From assembly GCA_963530895.1 (NCBI GenBank), contig CAUSFO010000038.1:1-15291 (forward strand): a stretch of DNA of 15,291 nt. The letters are read 5' to 3'. The position numbers and the translations under genes are program-made. Of the stretch, positions 6,133 through 13,487 are shown in pieces. The DNA is from JABCPE02 sp963530895 (GTDB lineage Bacteria > Bacteroidota > Bacteroidia > Flavobacteriales > Weeksellaceae). Position 1 is the first letter of the stretch, and every line of letters begins with the position of its first letter. The notes beneath the pieces were generated by a model. That model was given only the letters and a program-made list of their open reading frames with translations, was not told where the DNA came from and ran no database searches.

Positions 6133-7593
6133 TTATAATGAATAATTTGGTGCTTCTTGTGTAATAATCACATCGTGAGGATGAGATTCTTTAAGCCCAG
6201 AACCTGTAATCCTTACCATTTTAGATTCCTGCTGTAGTGTTACAATATCTTTCGCACCACAATAGCCCATTCCTGCTCTCAGTCCTCCTGTAAGCTGGAA
6301 GATAACATCCTCTAATTTTCCTTTGTATGGAACTCGCCCTTCTATTCCTTCTGGAACGAATTTTTTTGCTTCAGATTGGAAATATCTTTCTTTACCTCCT
6401 CTCTTCATTGCAGAAAGCGAGCCCATTCCTTGGTAAGATTTGAATTTTCTTCCTTGGAAAATGATTTCTTCCCCTGGTGACTCATCCGTTCCCGCTAGTA
6501 GAGAACCGAGCATCACAGCACCTGCACCGCTCGCGATAGCCTTCACTATATCCCCTGAAAGTTTGATACCTCCATCAGCAATGATAGTTACATTATGTTT
6601 TTTAGCAACTTCATATACATTATATATGGCAGACAACTGTGGAACTCCTACTCCTGCTACCACTCTCGTAGTACAGATAGAACCAGGCCCTACACCTACT
6701 TTTAGCACATTTGCTCCTGCTTTTATCAAATCTTCTGCTGCCTCAGCAGTTACAATATTTCCTCCAACAATATCCAAATCAGGGAAATTTTGTCTGATTT
6801 CTTTTATTTTATCCAAAACTCCCTTGGAATGTCCGTGTGCAGAATCCACCGCGATAATATCCACTCCTGCTTCCACCAATGCAGAAACACGCTCAATGGT
6901 ATCCACTCCGATTCCTACACCCGCTCCCACTATCAGCCTTCCTGATTTATCTTTGTTTGCATTCGGGTATTCTAGTTGATTATCTATATCTTTAATGGTA
7001 ATCAGACCTATAAGTTTGTTGGATTTATCTACAATAGGAAGTTTTTCTACTCTGTTTTTCAGTAGAATTTCTTTTGCTTTTTCTAAATTAACTTCTTCGT
7101 TAGAAACGATGAGATTTTCTTTGGTCATAAGCTCCTCTACTTTCACAGAGAGATTTTCTTGATATTTCACATCTCGGTTGGTAATTATCCCTACGAGCTT
7201 ATGTTCTTCATCCACCACCGGAAGCCCAGAAATTTTGAATTGAGCCATAAGAGCCTTCGCCTCTGCGAGAGTATGATCTTTAGAAAGAGTAACAGGATTA
7301 GCTATCATCCCATTTTCGGAGCGCTTTACTTGATTGACTTGGGAAGCCTGCTCCTCTATGGGCATGTTTTTGTGAATGAACCCCAGCCCGCCGACTCTTG
7401 CAAGTGCAATCGCCATATCAGCCTCTGTCACGGTATCCATTGCCGCAGAAACGATAGGAACATTTAGGGTTATTTTATCCGAAAGTCTGGATTTTAAAGA
7501 AACCTGATTAGGTAAAACTTCTGAATAAGAAGGAACAAGAAGCACATCATCGAAAGTGATGGCCGTCTCTACAATTTTATCATAAATAGACAT
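6133..7593 (-). CDS. guaB: IMP dehydrogenase
   Basis: Cytoplasmic enzyme that oxidises IMP to XMP with NAD+, the committing step of GMP synthesis. At 486 residues it is typical bacterial length. The TIM barrel starts near residue 10 (TFDDVLLVPSYSEVLP). Two CBS domains interrupt it at about 95-150 and 155-207 (VGIITNRDVKY; IGLITIKDID). The catalytic loop GPGSICTTR has Cys307, IMP-binding segments include IADGGIKLSGD and MLGSLLAGTDE, and the flap carries the Arg420/Tyr423 pair (EGRVPY). The start MSIYDKIVETAITFDDVLL fits the family. Its start codon lies inside a 15-bp inverted repeat arm (7591-7605), and its own promoter leaves almost no 5' leader. A terminator follows at 6022-6054. Confidence 0.98.
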   Translation of the reverse strand: MSIYDKIVETAITFDDVLLVPSYSEVLPNQVSLKSRLSDKITLNVPIVSAAMDTVTEADMAIALARVGGLGFIHKNMPIEEQASQVNQVKRSENGMIANPVTLSKDHTLAEAKALMAQFKISGLPVVDEEHKLVGIITNRDVKYQENLSVKVEELMTKENLIVSNEEVNLEKAKEILLKNRVEKLPIVDKSNKLIGLITIKDIDNQLEYPNANKDKSGRLIVGAGVGIGVDTIERVSALVEAGVDIIAVDSAHGHSKGVLDKIKEIRQNFPDLDIVGGNIVTAEAAEDLIKAGANVLKVGVGPGSICTTRVVAGVGVPQLSAIYNVYEVAKKHNVTIIADGGIKLSGDIVKAIASGAGAVMLGSLLAGTDESPGEEIIFQGRKFKSYQGMGSLSAMKRGGKERYFQSEAKKFVPEGIEGRVPYKGKLEDVIFQLTGGLRAGMGYCGAKDIVTLQQESKMVRITGSGLKESHPHDVIITQEAPNYSL

Positions 7594-7645
7594 AGCACTT
7601 TCTTTGCAAAATTAAAAAATTTAATTTAAAAAAGAAAGTGCTATG
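7591..7645. repeat. 15-bp perfect inverted repeat spanning the guaB start codon and promoter
   Basis: The arm at 7591-7605 (CATAGCACTTTCTTT) is the exact reverse complement of 7631-7645, with a 25-base A/T spacer. Inside the spacer a second nested stem of 8 bp exists (7609-7616 with 7620-7627). The left arm contains the guaB ATG (7591-7593, minus strand) and the bases where a ribosome would bind. The right arm covers the expected -33 region. Confidence 0.85.
7607..7637 (-). promoter_or_regulatory. Candidate guaB promoter inside the inverted repeat
   Basis: On the minus strand TAATTTTG (7614-7607) matches TAnnTTTG exactly. Nineteen bases upstream is TTTC (7637-7634), one off the TTTG consensus. 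Transcription would begin around 7600, giving a leader of only about seven bases before the ATG at 7593. Confidence 0.55.
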
Positions 7646-7668
7646 AGTAACGAATTCAAAATCTGACT

Positions 7669-8103
7669 CTAATCATCTACTCTAAGGAAATCTCCTTTTA
7701 GCGTAAATTCAAGGTCTAAATCGTTATCAAGCTCTACTTTTTGTTTATTCCACTCTTTTTCCCAGTGTACTATTTTATTCTTTGGATAATATTTTCTTAC
7801 ATAAGCCTGAATCTTAGAAGGAACTACAGAAGAAGGAACACCGCTATAGCTTTTCACTTCTATTATATTTCCATTGCTGCTAAATTCAGCTTTTGTACCA
7901 TCTTCAAAATGAACATCATAAACAATTTTACCATCTTCTCTATCTTTGGTCACAGAGGAAATCGCTTTCTTACCAAAATACTTTGTTACATTTCTCTGCA
8001 CAGCGGATGGCATATCTTTTTTTGAAATTGGCATATCATCCTGCGCAAAAAACAATCCTGTTGCAAATAGTGCGAACATCACACCCAAAATTCTCTTTTT
8101 CAT
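7669..8103 (-). CDS. PepSY-like secreted protein
   Basis: This is a 144-residue protein with a clear signal peptide (MKKRILGVMFALFATGLFFAQ, cleavage expected about residue 20) and no lipobox. The remainder resembles the PepSY-like/beta-lactamase-inhibitor-like repeat family common in Bacteroidota. It has two similar halves, each built of a short helix and a strand hairpin (SAVQRNVTKYFGKKAISSVTKD... then SKIQAYVRKYYPKNKIVHWEKE...), with strands such as KIVYDVHFEDGTKAEF and KVELDNDLDLEFTL. It is exported to the periplasm or beyond; substrate or partner is unknown. It stands between a GlmU-like gene (69 bases upstream) and guaB (75 bases downstream). No clear terminator separates it from guaB. 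Confidence 0.8.
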   Translation of the reverse strand: MKKRILGVMFALFATGLFFAQDDMPISKKDMPSAVQRNVTKYFGKKAISSVTKDREDGKIVYDVHFEDGTKAEFSSNGNIIEVKSYSGVPSSVVPSKIQAYVRKYYPKNKIVHWEKEWNKQKVELDNDLDLEFTLKGDFLRVDD

Positions 8104-8172
8104 ATTTTTTTATTTTTTATGATTGATTATATAGCAAAAACAATACCTTTTAGCGTTTAAATTGATAAAAAT

Positions 8173-9333
8173 TTATTTGTCATTATATAAATGTGACAAA
8201 ATACTCTTATCTTCATCCGTGAAATCAACCTTTCTACGAGCCATTACTTTTTCTATGGTTTCAAATGCCTTATTCAGATTGTACTTTTCATCATCTTTCA
8301 TACCTCCCCAGCTAAAGCTATTCACTAAATTCGGCGGAAATCCACTCTTGAAAATATTGGCAGCCACGCCCACCACTGTTCCCGTGTTTAGTTGAGTATT
8401 TATAGCTGTTTTAGAGTGGTCTCCCATTATCAACCCGCAAAACTGAAGCCCTGTATCTATGAATTTTTTCCATTTATAATTCCAAAGTTTCACATTGGCG
8501 TAATTGTTTTTCAAATTGGAAGAATTGGTATCTGCTCCAAGGTTACACCACTCACCGATAACCGAATTTCCCACAAAACCATCATGACCTTTATTAGAAT
8601 ATCCAAAAATGACAATATTATTCACTTCGCCGCCTACTTTTGAATGAGGGCCAATGGTTGTTGCACCATAAACTTTAGCTCCGAGATTAAATTTAGAACC
8701 TTCACAAAGAGCAATCGGACCACGAAGATGGCAGCCCTCCATGATTTCTGTATCTTTCCCAATATATATTTTTCCCGTTTTGGTATTAAGTGTAGAATAT
8801 TCCACCACTGCACCTTCTTCTATGAACAAATCTTCGGTCTTTCCCAAAAATCCATTTGTAGAAGAGAGCGGCTGCGAAGTTCTTCCTTTTGTAAGCAGTT
8901 CAAAATCAAAATCTATCGCTTTATCATCGAAAGAAAATAAATCCGTAGGCTGTTTAAACAACAAAATTTCTCCCTCTACATCCATCATGGTTGTAATTTG
9001 ATCCAAACTAAAATTTCCCACATCAACCTTTGCCGCCAAAAGTTCATTTTCATAAACCAAAGCCTCACCAAGCTGAAGTCTCTTTATCTGCTCCAAAACT
9101 CTATCCGAAGGAATACAATTAGGTGTGATAAACAAACTTTCTTTTCCCTCTGGTCTAGCGAATTTCTGCTGAAGATAATCTTCCGTGATGTAGGAAATTT
9201 CATCCGTATTCAAAAGCTTTTTCCAGCGTTCAGAAAAAGTAAGAATTCCACATCGCATCTCCGCCACAGGTCTAGTGAAAGTCAGCGGAAGAAAATTTTC
9301 CCAATAATGGGCATCAGAAAATACTAACTGCAT
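8173..9333 (-). CDS. GlmU-like sugar-nucleotide enzyme (alternative Bacteroidota type)
   Basis: A 386-residue protein whose N-terminus (MQLVFSDAHYWENFLPLTFTRPVAEMRCGILTF) matches the 'GlmU family' of putative sugar nucleotidyltransferases in Bacteroidota. The second half, about residues 165-340, is a left-handed beta-helix of hexapeptide repeats, as in acetyltransferases (IYIGKDTEIMEGCHLRGPI..., GHDGFVGNSVIGEWCNLGADTN, INTQLNTGTVVGVAANIF). By family it is thought to make or acetylate UDP-GlcNAc precursors for the cell wall. The classical GlmU N-terminal motif LAAGxGTRM is absent, so the nucleotidyltransferase role is inferred from family only. A perfect-consensus promoter lies at 9350-9380, about 20 bases upstream of the ATG. 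Confidence 0.85.
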   Translation of the reverse strand: MQLVFSDAHYWENFLPLTFTRPVAEMRCGILTFSERWKKLLNTDEISYITEDYLQQKFARPEGKESLFITPNCIPSDRVLEQIKRLQLGEALVYENELLAAKVDVGNFSLDQITTMMDVEGEILLFKQPTDLFSFDDKAIDFDFELLTKGRTSQPLSSTNGFLGKTEDLFIEEGAVVEYSTLNTKTGKIYIGKDTEIMEGCHLRGPIALCEGSKFNLGAKVYGATTIGPHSKVGGEVNNIVIFGYSNKGHDGFVGNSVIGEWCNLGADTNSSNLKNNYANVKLWNYKWKKFIDTGLQFCGLIMGDHSKTAINTQLNTGTVVGVAANIFKSGFPPNLVNSFSWGGMKDDEKYNLNKAFETIEKVMARRKVDFTDEDKSILSHLYNDK

Positions 9334-9349
9334 ATTTTTTTATTTGTAA

Positions 9350-9380
9350 CAAATTTAATTCTTTTCCTCTTCTAAACAAA
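9350..9380 (-). promoter_or_regulatory. Consensus promoter for the GlmU-like gene
   Basis: On the minus strand TTTG (9380-9377), a 19-base spacer, then TAAATTTG (9357-9350): an exact match to the Bacteroidota TTTG-N19-TAnnTTTG promoter. The start would be near 9343, about 10 bases before the ATG. The -33 box is part of the T run of the rpmE2 terminator. Confidence 0.8.
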
Positions 9381-9406
9381 AAAACCTCCTGAAAAAATCA
9401 GAAGGT
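9378..9406 (-). terminator. Terminator of rpmE2
   Basis: A 9-bp stem with one G-U pair on the minus strand (9398-9406 with 9384-9392) and a 5-base loop, followed by T7 (9384-9378). It lies 21 bases after the rpmE2 stop. Confidence 0.85.
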
Positions 9407-9426
9407 CTTTTAATATTTTCCTAATG

Positions 9427-9678
9427 TTACTTAGCAAATTTTTTGTACTTGTTCATGAACTTATCTACTCTACCTGCAGTGTCTACCAATTTCACTTTTC
9501 CTGTGTAGAATGGGTGAGATGTAGAAGAGATTTCCATTTTTACTAATGGATATTCTTGTCCTTCGTATACAATCGTATCTTTTGTTTCTGCTGTAGATTT
9601 GCAAAGAAACACCTCGTCGTTACTCATATCTTTGAAAACAACAAGTCTATAATTTTCAGGGTGGATTCCTTTTTTCAT
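9427..9678 (-). CDS. rpmE2: Ribosomal protein L31, type B
   Basis: Large-subunit ribosomal protein of 83 residues. It starts MKKGIHPENYRLVVF and contains the L31 signature segment STSHPFYTGKVKLVDTAGRVDKF. It is the zinc-independent type B: the CxxC pair of type A is absent and only Cys26 remains. It is a single-gene unit with its own consensus promoter (9771-9801), an approximately 85-base leader carrying a hairpin, and its own terminator (9378-9406). Confidence 0.97.
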   Translation of the reverse strand: MKKGIHPENYRLVVFKDMSNDEVFLCKSTAETKDTIVYEGQEYPLVKMEISSTSHPFYTGKVKLVDTAGRVDKFMNKYKKFAK

Positions 9679-9719
9679 AATATTCTAGAAATTATTTTTA
9701 TTTTTTAATTCAATTATTT

Positions 9720-9747
9720 GGATAAAATGGTAATGGACATCTTATCC
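9720..9747 (-). promoter_or_regulatory. Hairpin in the rpmE2 5' leader
   Basis: On the minus strand a 10-bp stem with one G-U pair (GGATAAGATG pairing with CATTTTATCC) and an 8-base loop lies 42-69 bases upstream of the rpmE2 ATG, within the predicted leader. Autoregulatory leaders of L31 are known in other phyla, so this may be a protein-binding leader; no known motif was recognised. Confidence 0.5.
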
Positions 9748-9770
9748 TTAATATTAGGTATTTCAGTCTG

Positions 9771-9801
9771 CAAAAATATTATTTTTTTTTGAATTCACAA
9801 A
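9771..9801 (-). promoter_or_regulatory. Consensus promoter for rpmE2
   Basis: On the minus strand TTTG (9801-9798), 19 bases, then TATTTTTG (9778-9771): an exact match to the Bacteroidota consensus. The predicted start is near 9764. Confidence 0.8.
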
Positions 9802-9828
9802 AACTTTAAATATTTATCTCAAAATATT

Positions 9829-9836
9829 TATCTTTG
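9829..9836 (+). promoter_or_regulatory. -7 box for the plus-strand lipoprotein gene
   Basis: TATCTTTG matches TAnnTTTG; the -33 region is weak (TTTA at 9805-9808, 20-base spacer). Transcription would start near 9843, which argues for the ATG at 9855 as the start codon and against the in-frame TTG at 9834. It is divergent from the rpmE2 promoter, 28 bases away. Confidence 0.5.
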
Positions 9837-9854
9837 AATATTATTTTAATACAT

Positions 9855-11255
9855 ATGAAGGTAAAATTCTTACTTGGACTGAGCTTTTGGGTTTTGATGT
9901 TATTCGTTTCGTGTAAAAGGGATGAAATAAACTTTGAAACTCCTTCTACGGACTTAAAATTCTCACATGATGTCGTATTTTGTGATACGGTTTATAATCA
10001 GGTTCGCTCCGAAACTTATTTCGTAACTGTCTATAACAGAGAGAATAAAGATGTCGGAATCCCAAAAATCACATTAGAAGGCGGAAGCTCCTCGCCATAC
10101 CGCATCAATGTAGATGGAAAAGCTGGAACAGAATTTTTTGATGTTCCGCTGAGAAAAAATGACAGCCTCATTATCTTCATAGAAATAGCTCCCGTAGCCA
10201 ATGCAAGAGAAGCCATCGCTGAGGACAAAATAGTTTTCAGCTTACCAAGAGGCAACCAACATGTGACACTTCTTTCCGTGGTGCAGGATGCCGAATTTTT
10301 CATAAAATCTGACACAAATCCAAATATCCTAAACGCCAATACAACTTGGAGAAATGACAAGGCTAAAATCATTTTCGGAGAGCTTACTCTCGCAGAAGGG
10401 AAAACCCTTGATATAGAGGAGGGAACGAAAGTTTATTTCACTAAAAACAGTAGTCTGAAAATCTCTAAAAATGCGAAGCTGAACATCAATGGGCTGATAG
10501 ACAAAGAAGTCATTTTCCGTGGCGACAGAAATGATACAAGACACGATACTATTCCGCTCAACTGGGACGGAATTTACCTTGAAGAAAATGCAGTGCTGAA
10601 TATGAATTACACTAAAATTTTCGGAGGAGAGTCTGGACTTAATCTTTATAAAACCACTGCGAATATGAAAAATTCTATCATTCATACTTTTCAGGAGTAT
10701 GGAATTTATTCCGTAAAGTCTAAAATAAACGCTGAAAACATGGTGATGAACAACTGCGGAAGAGCAGATTTGGCGATATTCGGCGGCGGAGAGGCTAATC
10801 TTACTCATTGTACATTGGCCAATTATTGGTATCAGAGTTCCGCTTCGCCAGCTTTTGGGATTTATGCTACGAATAAATGGCGAAATAATTCAGGGAATAC
10901 AGAAAATGCAAATCTGGAACTAAACATCAAAAACTCCATCGTTTATGGGAAAAAGGAAAATTCTATTTCCTTTGAGCCTGTTTCTGGGTACAATTTTAAT
11001 TATCTTATCAGCCATTCGCTTATAAAATACAATAACAAAGCTAGTTATAATTTTGATGCTAATCCACAGATAATCAATTCTATAAAAAATGAAAATCCAA
11101 AATTCCTAAACCATACCATCACGAAAATGAACCTTCGCACCGCAAATGATTCGCCTGCCAAAAAGAAAGGAAATGTATCTACAGCGACTGGTGTTCCTCA
11201 GGATATCAAAGGCGTTTCAAGAACAAGCAATCCTACTATCGGAGCTTATCAATAA
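9855..11255 (+). CDS. Beta-helix lipoprotein
   Basis: This is a 466-residue exported lipoprotein. MKVKFLLGLSFWVLMLFVSC is a signal peptide with the lipid-anchored cysteine at residue 20. A beta-sandwich-like region follows (about 30-150). Then come strand-rich repeats from about 165 to 380 typical of a right-handed parallel beta-helix (LTLAEGKTLDIEEGTKVYF, LKISKNAKLNINGLI, ENAVLNMNYTKIFG, ...). It ends NPTIGAYQ, like the IGAYE-type tail of Bacteroidota surface proteins. Substrate or binding partner is unknown; no enzyme active site was identified. The ATG at 9855 is chosen over the upstream TTG because it directly precedes a normal lipoprotein signal and fits the -7 box. It heads a closely spaced gene series, 8 bases before the next lipoprotein gene. 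Confidence 0.85.
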   Translation: MKVKFLLGLSFWVLMLFVSCKRDEINFETPSTDLKFSHDVVFCDTVYNQVRSETYFVTVYNRENKDVGIPKITLEGGSSSPYRINVDGKAGTEFFDVPLRKNDSLIIFIEIAPVANAREAIAEDKIVFSLPRGNQHVTLLSVVQDAEFFIKSDTNPNILNANTTWRNDKAKIIFGELTLAEGKTLDIEEGTKVYFTKNSSLKISKNAKLNINGLIDKEVIFRGDRNDTRHDTIPLNWDGIYLEENAVLNMNYTKIFGGESGLNLYKTTANMKNSIIHTFQEYGIYSVKSKINAENMVMNNCGRADLAIFGGGEANLTHCTLANYWYQSSASPAFGIYATNKWRNNSGNTENANLELNIKNSIVYGKKENSISFEPVSGYNFNYLISHSLIKYNNKASYNFDANPQIINSIKNENPKFLNHTITKMNLRTANDSPAKKKGNVSTATGVPQDIKGVSRTSNPTIGAYQ

Positions 11256-11263
11256 GATTTAAA

Positions 11264-11863
11264 ATGAAAAAATTATTTGGTTTCTGTTTTTCTTTGCTAT
11301 TGGTTTTTATTTCTTGTGATAATAAAACCACGAAAGAAATTGAAAATTCAGCAACGGCAAATCTCATCAAAATTGGATTTTACCCAGCAACTGATGGACA
11401 GCCAGCAGAAACTATTCTCAATTTAAAAGAAAAATATTTGGTTTTTTATTCTCCTGAGGCTTATTACCACGAAACTCCACCACCTTCGGAAACCAGCTCG
11501 GTAAAGACATATAATGAACTTATTTCTGAAAATCCAAAGCTTATTCCTTTTCGTGCAGAAATGACCGATAAAGAAATTCAGGAAATCAGAGCAATTATTT
11601 CCTCTTTCAGCGAACAAGATATAGAAAAAGAAAAACCAAATTCTAATAAAGAACTTTCTGAGGAGAATGAATTTATTCCACAAATTGATGGATTAACAGT
11701 GAATATAATGATTGATTATTCCGATGGGAAAATTATTCAAATCAACCCTGTTGTCAAACCAAGAATAAAAGAATTTTACCAAAAGATTATTCATCTCTTA
11801 TTAATTAAAAATAAAGAAAAAAATAATCAGAAAATTTTATCAAAAATTGAAAAATACAATTAA
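11264..11863 (+). CDS. Unrecognised lipoprotein
   Basis: A 199-residue protein with a lipoprotein signal (MKKLFGFCFSLLLVFISC, lipid Cys at 18). The mature part is Lys/Glu/Asn-rich, with a central segment TDKEIQEIRAIISSFSEQDIEKEK that looks helical. The C-terminal strand-like pattern TVNIMIDYSDGKIIQINPVV is followed by a basic helix (KEFYQKIIHLLLIKNKEKN). No known domain was recognised. It starts 8 bases after the beta-helix lipoprotein stop, so both are probably made from one mRNA, and the two may act together at the cell surface. Confidence 0.75.
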   Translation: MKKLFGFCFSLLLVFISCDNKTTKEIENSATANLIKIGFYPATDGQPAETILNLKEKYLVFYSPEAYYHETPPPSETSSVKTYNELISENPKLIPFRAEMTDKEIQEIRAIISSFSEQDIEKEKPNSNKELSEENEFIPQIDGLTVNIMIDYSDGKIIQINPVVKPRIKEFYQKIIHLLLIKNKEKNNQKILSKIEKYN

Positions 11864-11878
11864 TTTTCTCTAAAAACA

Positions 11879-12205
11879 ATGGAAATCAAAACACTACAAG
11901 AACAAGTAGACAACTGGATAAAGACAATCGGTGTCCGCTATTTCGATGAGCTGACCAATATGGCGATTCTAACCGAAGAAGTGGGCGAAGTGGCGAGAAT
12001 CATCGCCAGAAGATACGGCGAACAATCCGAAAAAGAAAGCGATAAAAACAAAGACCTCGGAGAAGAGCTTGCCGATGTGCTTTTTGTAACGCTTTGCCTT
12101 GCCAATCAAACTGGGATAGACCTGCAAGATGCCTTTGACAAGAAAATGAAAAAAAAGACAGAAAGAGACCAAAACAGGCACCAAAACAATGAAAAACTAA
12201 AATAA
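11879..12205 (+). CDS. MazG-like nucleotide pyrophosphohydrolase
   Basis: A 108-residue all-helical protein of the MazG/dUTPase-like NTP-PPase superfamily, one domain only. The magnesium-binding motif is present: EExxE at 33-37 (TEEVGEVARII) followed by ExxD at 63-66 (GEELADVLF). Such enzymes hydrolyse (d)NTPs to NMP and pyrophosphate, removing non-canonical nucleotides. Substrate is not predictable from sequence. The C-terminus is strongly charged (KKMKKKTERDQNRHQNNEKLK). It lies 15 bases after the upstream lipoprotein gene and 13 before aroA. Confidence 0.88.
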   Translation: MEIKTLQEQVDNWIKTIGVRYFDELTNMAILTEEVGEVARIIARRYGEQSEKESDKNKDLGEELADVLFVTLCLANQTGIDLQDAFDKKMKKKTERDQNRHQNNEKLK

Positions 12206-12218
12206 AAGTTTGTCGTAA

Positions 12219-13412
12219 ATGAAACTATTTCGCACAGTTCTTCCAAATGAAATACAAATCACAGGCTCTAAAAGCGAGTCCAATCGTCTATTAATTTTAC
12301 AAAAACTCTTTGGAAATATTGAAATAAAAAACATTTCTAACTCACAGGATACCAAACTTTTACAAAAAACCTTGAATTCCGATGAGAAAACAATAGACAT
12401 CCACCACGCTGGCACAGCGATGCGGTTTCTGACCTCATTTTTTGCGGTTCAGGAGGGTGTAGAAAAAATACTCACAGGCTCCGAAAGAATGAAACAAAGA
12501 CCCATAAAACCTTTAGTAGAAGCACTTAGAGAGCTGGGAGCAGACATAGAATATTTAGAAAACGAGGGATTTCCTCCTCTTAAAATAAAAGGAAAAAAAT
12601 TAGAAAAAAATGTCGTAGAAATTCCTGCTGATGTTTCTTCGCAGTTCATCACTTCGCTCATTCTTGTCGGCGGAAAATTGGAAAACGGCCTGACCATAAA
12701 GCTTTTGGGTGAAATCACATCAAAGCCTTACATAGAAATGACTCTGAAACTTCTTTCAGAAATCAGTGGAAAATCAATTATCCTAAAAGACAAAACTATC
12801 CAAATTCCTAACATAAAAACTCTAAAAACAGCCTTCACTGTAGAATCCGACTGGTCTTCGGCTTCTTATTTTTATTCGTTTTCGGCTTTGAGTAAACAAA
12901 AAATTACACTTAAAAATTTTAATAAAAATTCTCTGCAAGGCGATTCCAGAATTACCGAAATTTACTCTCTGTTTTTCGGAATTGATACTATTTTTAATGA
13001 AAATCAGCAGGAAATTACTTTGATTCCAAAAAATAATTTTAGCCTTCCTCTGTCCATTCAGCTCAATATGAACGACTGCCCAGACATCGCCCAAACGGTC
13101 TGCGTAACGGCGGCTGCACTGAAAATTCCTTTTGAAATCGGCGGACTTGCCACTCTTAAAATAAAAGAAACTGACAGACTCTCTGCCCTTCAAAACGAAC
13201 TAAAAAAAATAGGCTGCGAAACGGAAATCACAGACAATTCCATAAAATCTGTCCTCTACACCAATCCCGAAAAAAATATATCTATCGCTACCTATGGCGA
13301 CCACCGCATGGCAATGGCATTCGCGCCCTACTCGCTAATTCAGGAAATAGAAATCCAAAATCCCGAAGTGGTAGAAAAATCTTTCCCTGATTTTTGGGAA
13401 TTTGTCAAATAA
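12219..13412 (+). CDS. aroA: 3-phosphoshikimate 1-carboxyvinyltransferase (EPSP synthase)
   Basis: Sixth step of the shikimate pathway: joins phosphoenolpyruvate to shikimate-3-phosphate, leading to aromatic amino acids. At 397 residues it is slightly shorter than the E. coli enzyme (427). Substrate-binding motifs are intact: GSKSESNR (16-23), HAGTAMRF (63-70), SERMKQRPI (88-96), ADVSSQF (137-143), Asp289 in DCPDIAQT, KETDR (316-320) and DHRMAMAF (361-368). The first loop reads HHAGTA instead of NAGTA, as is common in this phylum. The gene is 13 bases after the MazG-like gene and 75 before the DUF2461 gene. Confidence 0.96.
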   Translation: MKLFRTVLPNEIQITGSKSESNRLLILQKLFGNIEIKNISNSQDTKLLQKTLNSDEKTIDIHHAGTAMRFLTSFFAVQEGVEKILTGSERMKQRPIKPLVEALRELGADIEYLENEGFPPLKIKGKKLEKNVVEIPADVSSQFITSLILVGGKLENGLTIKLLGEITSKPYIEMTLKLLSEISGKSIILKDKTIQIPNIKTLKTAFTVESDWSSASYFYSFSALSKQKITLKNFNKNSLQGDSRITEIYSLFFGIDTIFNENQQEITLIPKNNFSLPLSIQLNMNDCPDIAQTVCVTAAALKIPFEIGGLATLKIKETDRLSALQNELKKIGCETEITDNSIKSVLYTNPEKNISIATYGDHRMAMAFAPYSLIQEIEIQNPEVVEKSFPDFWEFVK

Positions 13413-13461
13413 TTCTATTTCATTTCTAAAACTGAAAACCTTTTTAACAATGGTTTTTTAT

Positions 13462-13469
13462 TAACTTTG
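13462..13469 (+). promoter_or_regulatory. Candidate -7 box upstream of the DUF2461 gene
   Basis: TAACTTTG matches TAnnTTTG 18 bases upstream of the ATG at 13488; the -33 region is weak (T run at 13441-13445). It may provide extra transcription for the last two genes of the series. Confidence 0.45.
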
Positions 13470-13487
13470 CTGTTTAATCCTAAATAA

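Noticed and set aside
6440..6979. 179-codon plus-strand frame opposite guaB
   Set aside because: It is a by-product of codon bias in guaB; low-complexity Ser/Pro/Thr/Ala composition and no start signals.
9834..9854. TTG at 9834 as the start of the beta-helix lipoprotein
   Set aside because: It would add seven residues before a normal lipoprotein signal and overlaps the -7 box; the ATG at 9855 fits better.
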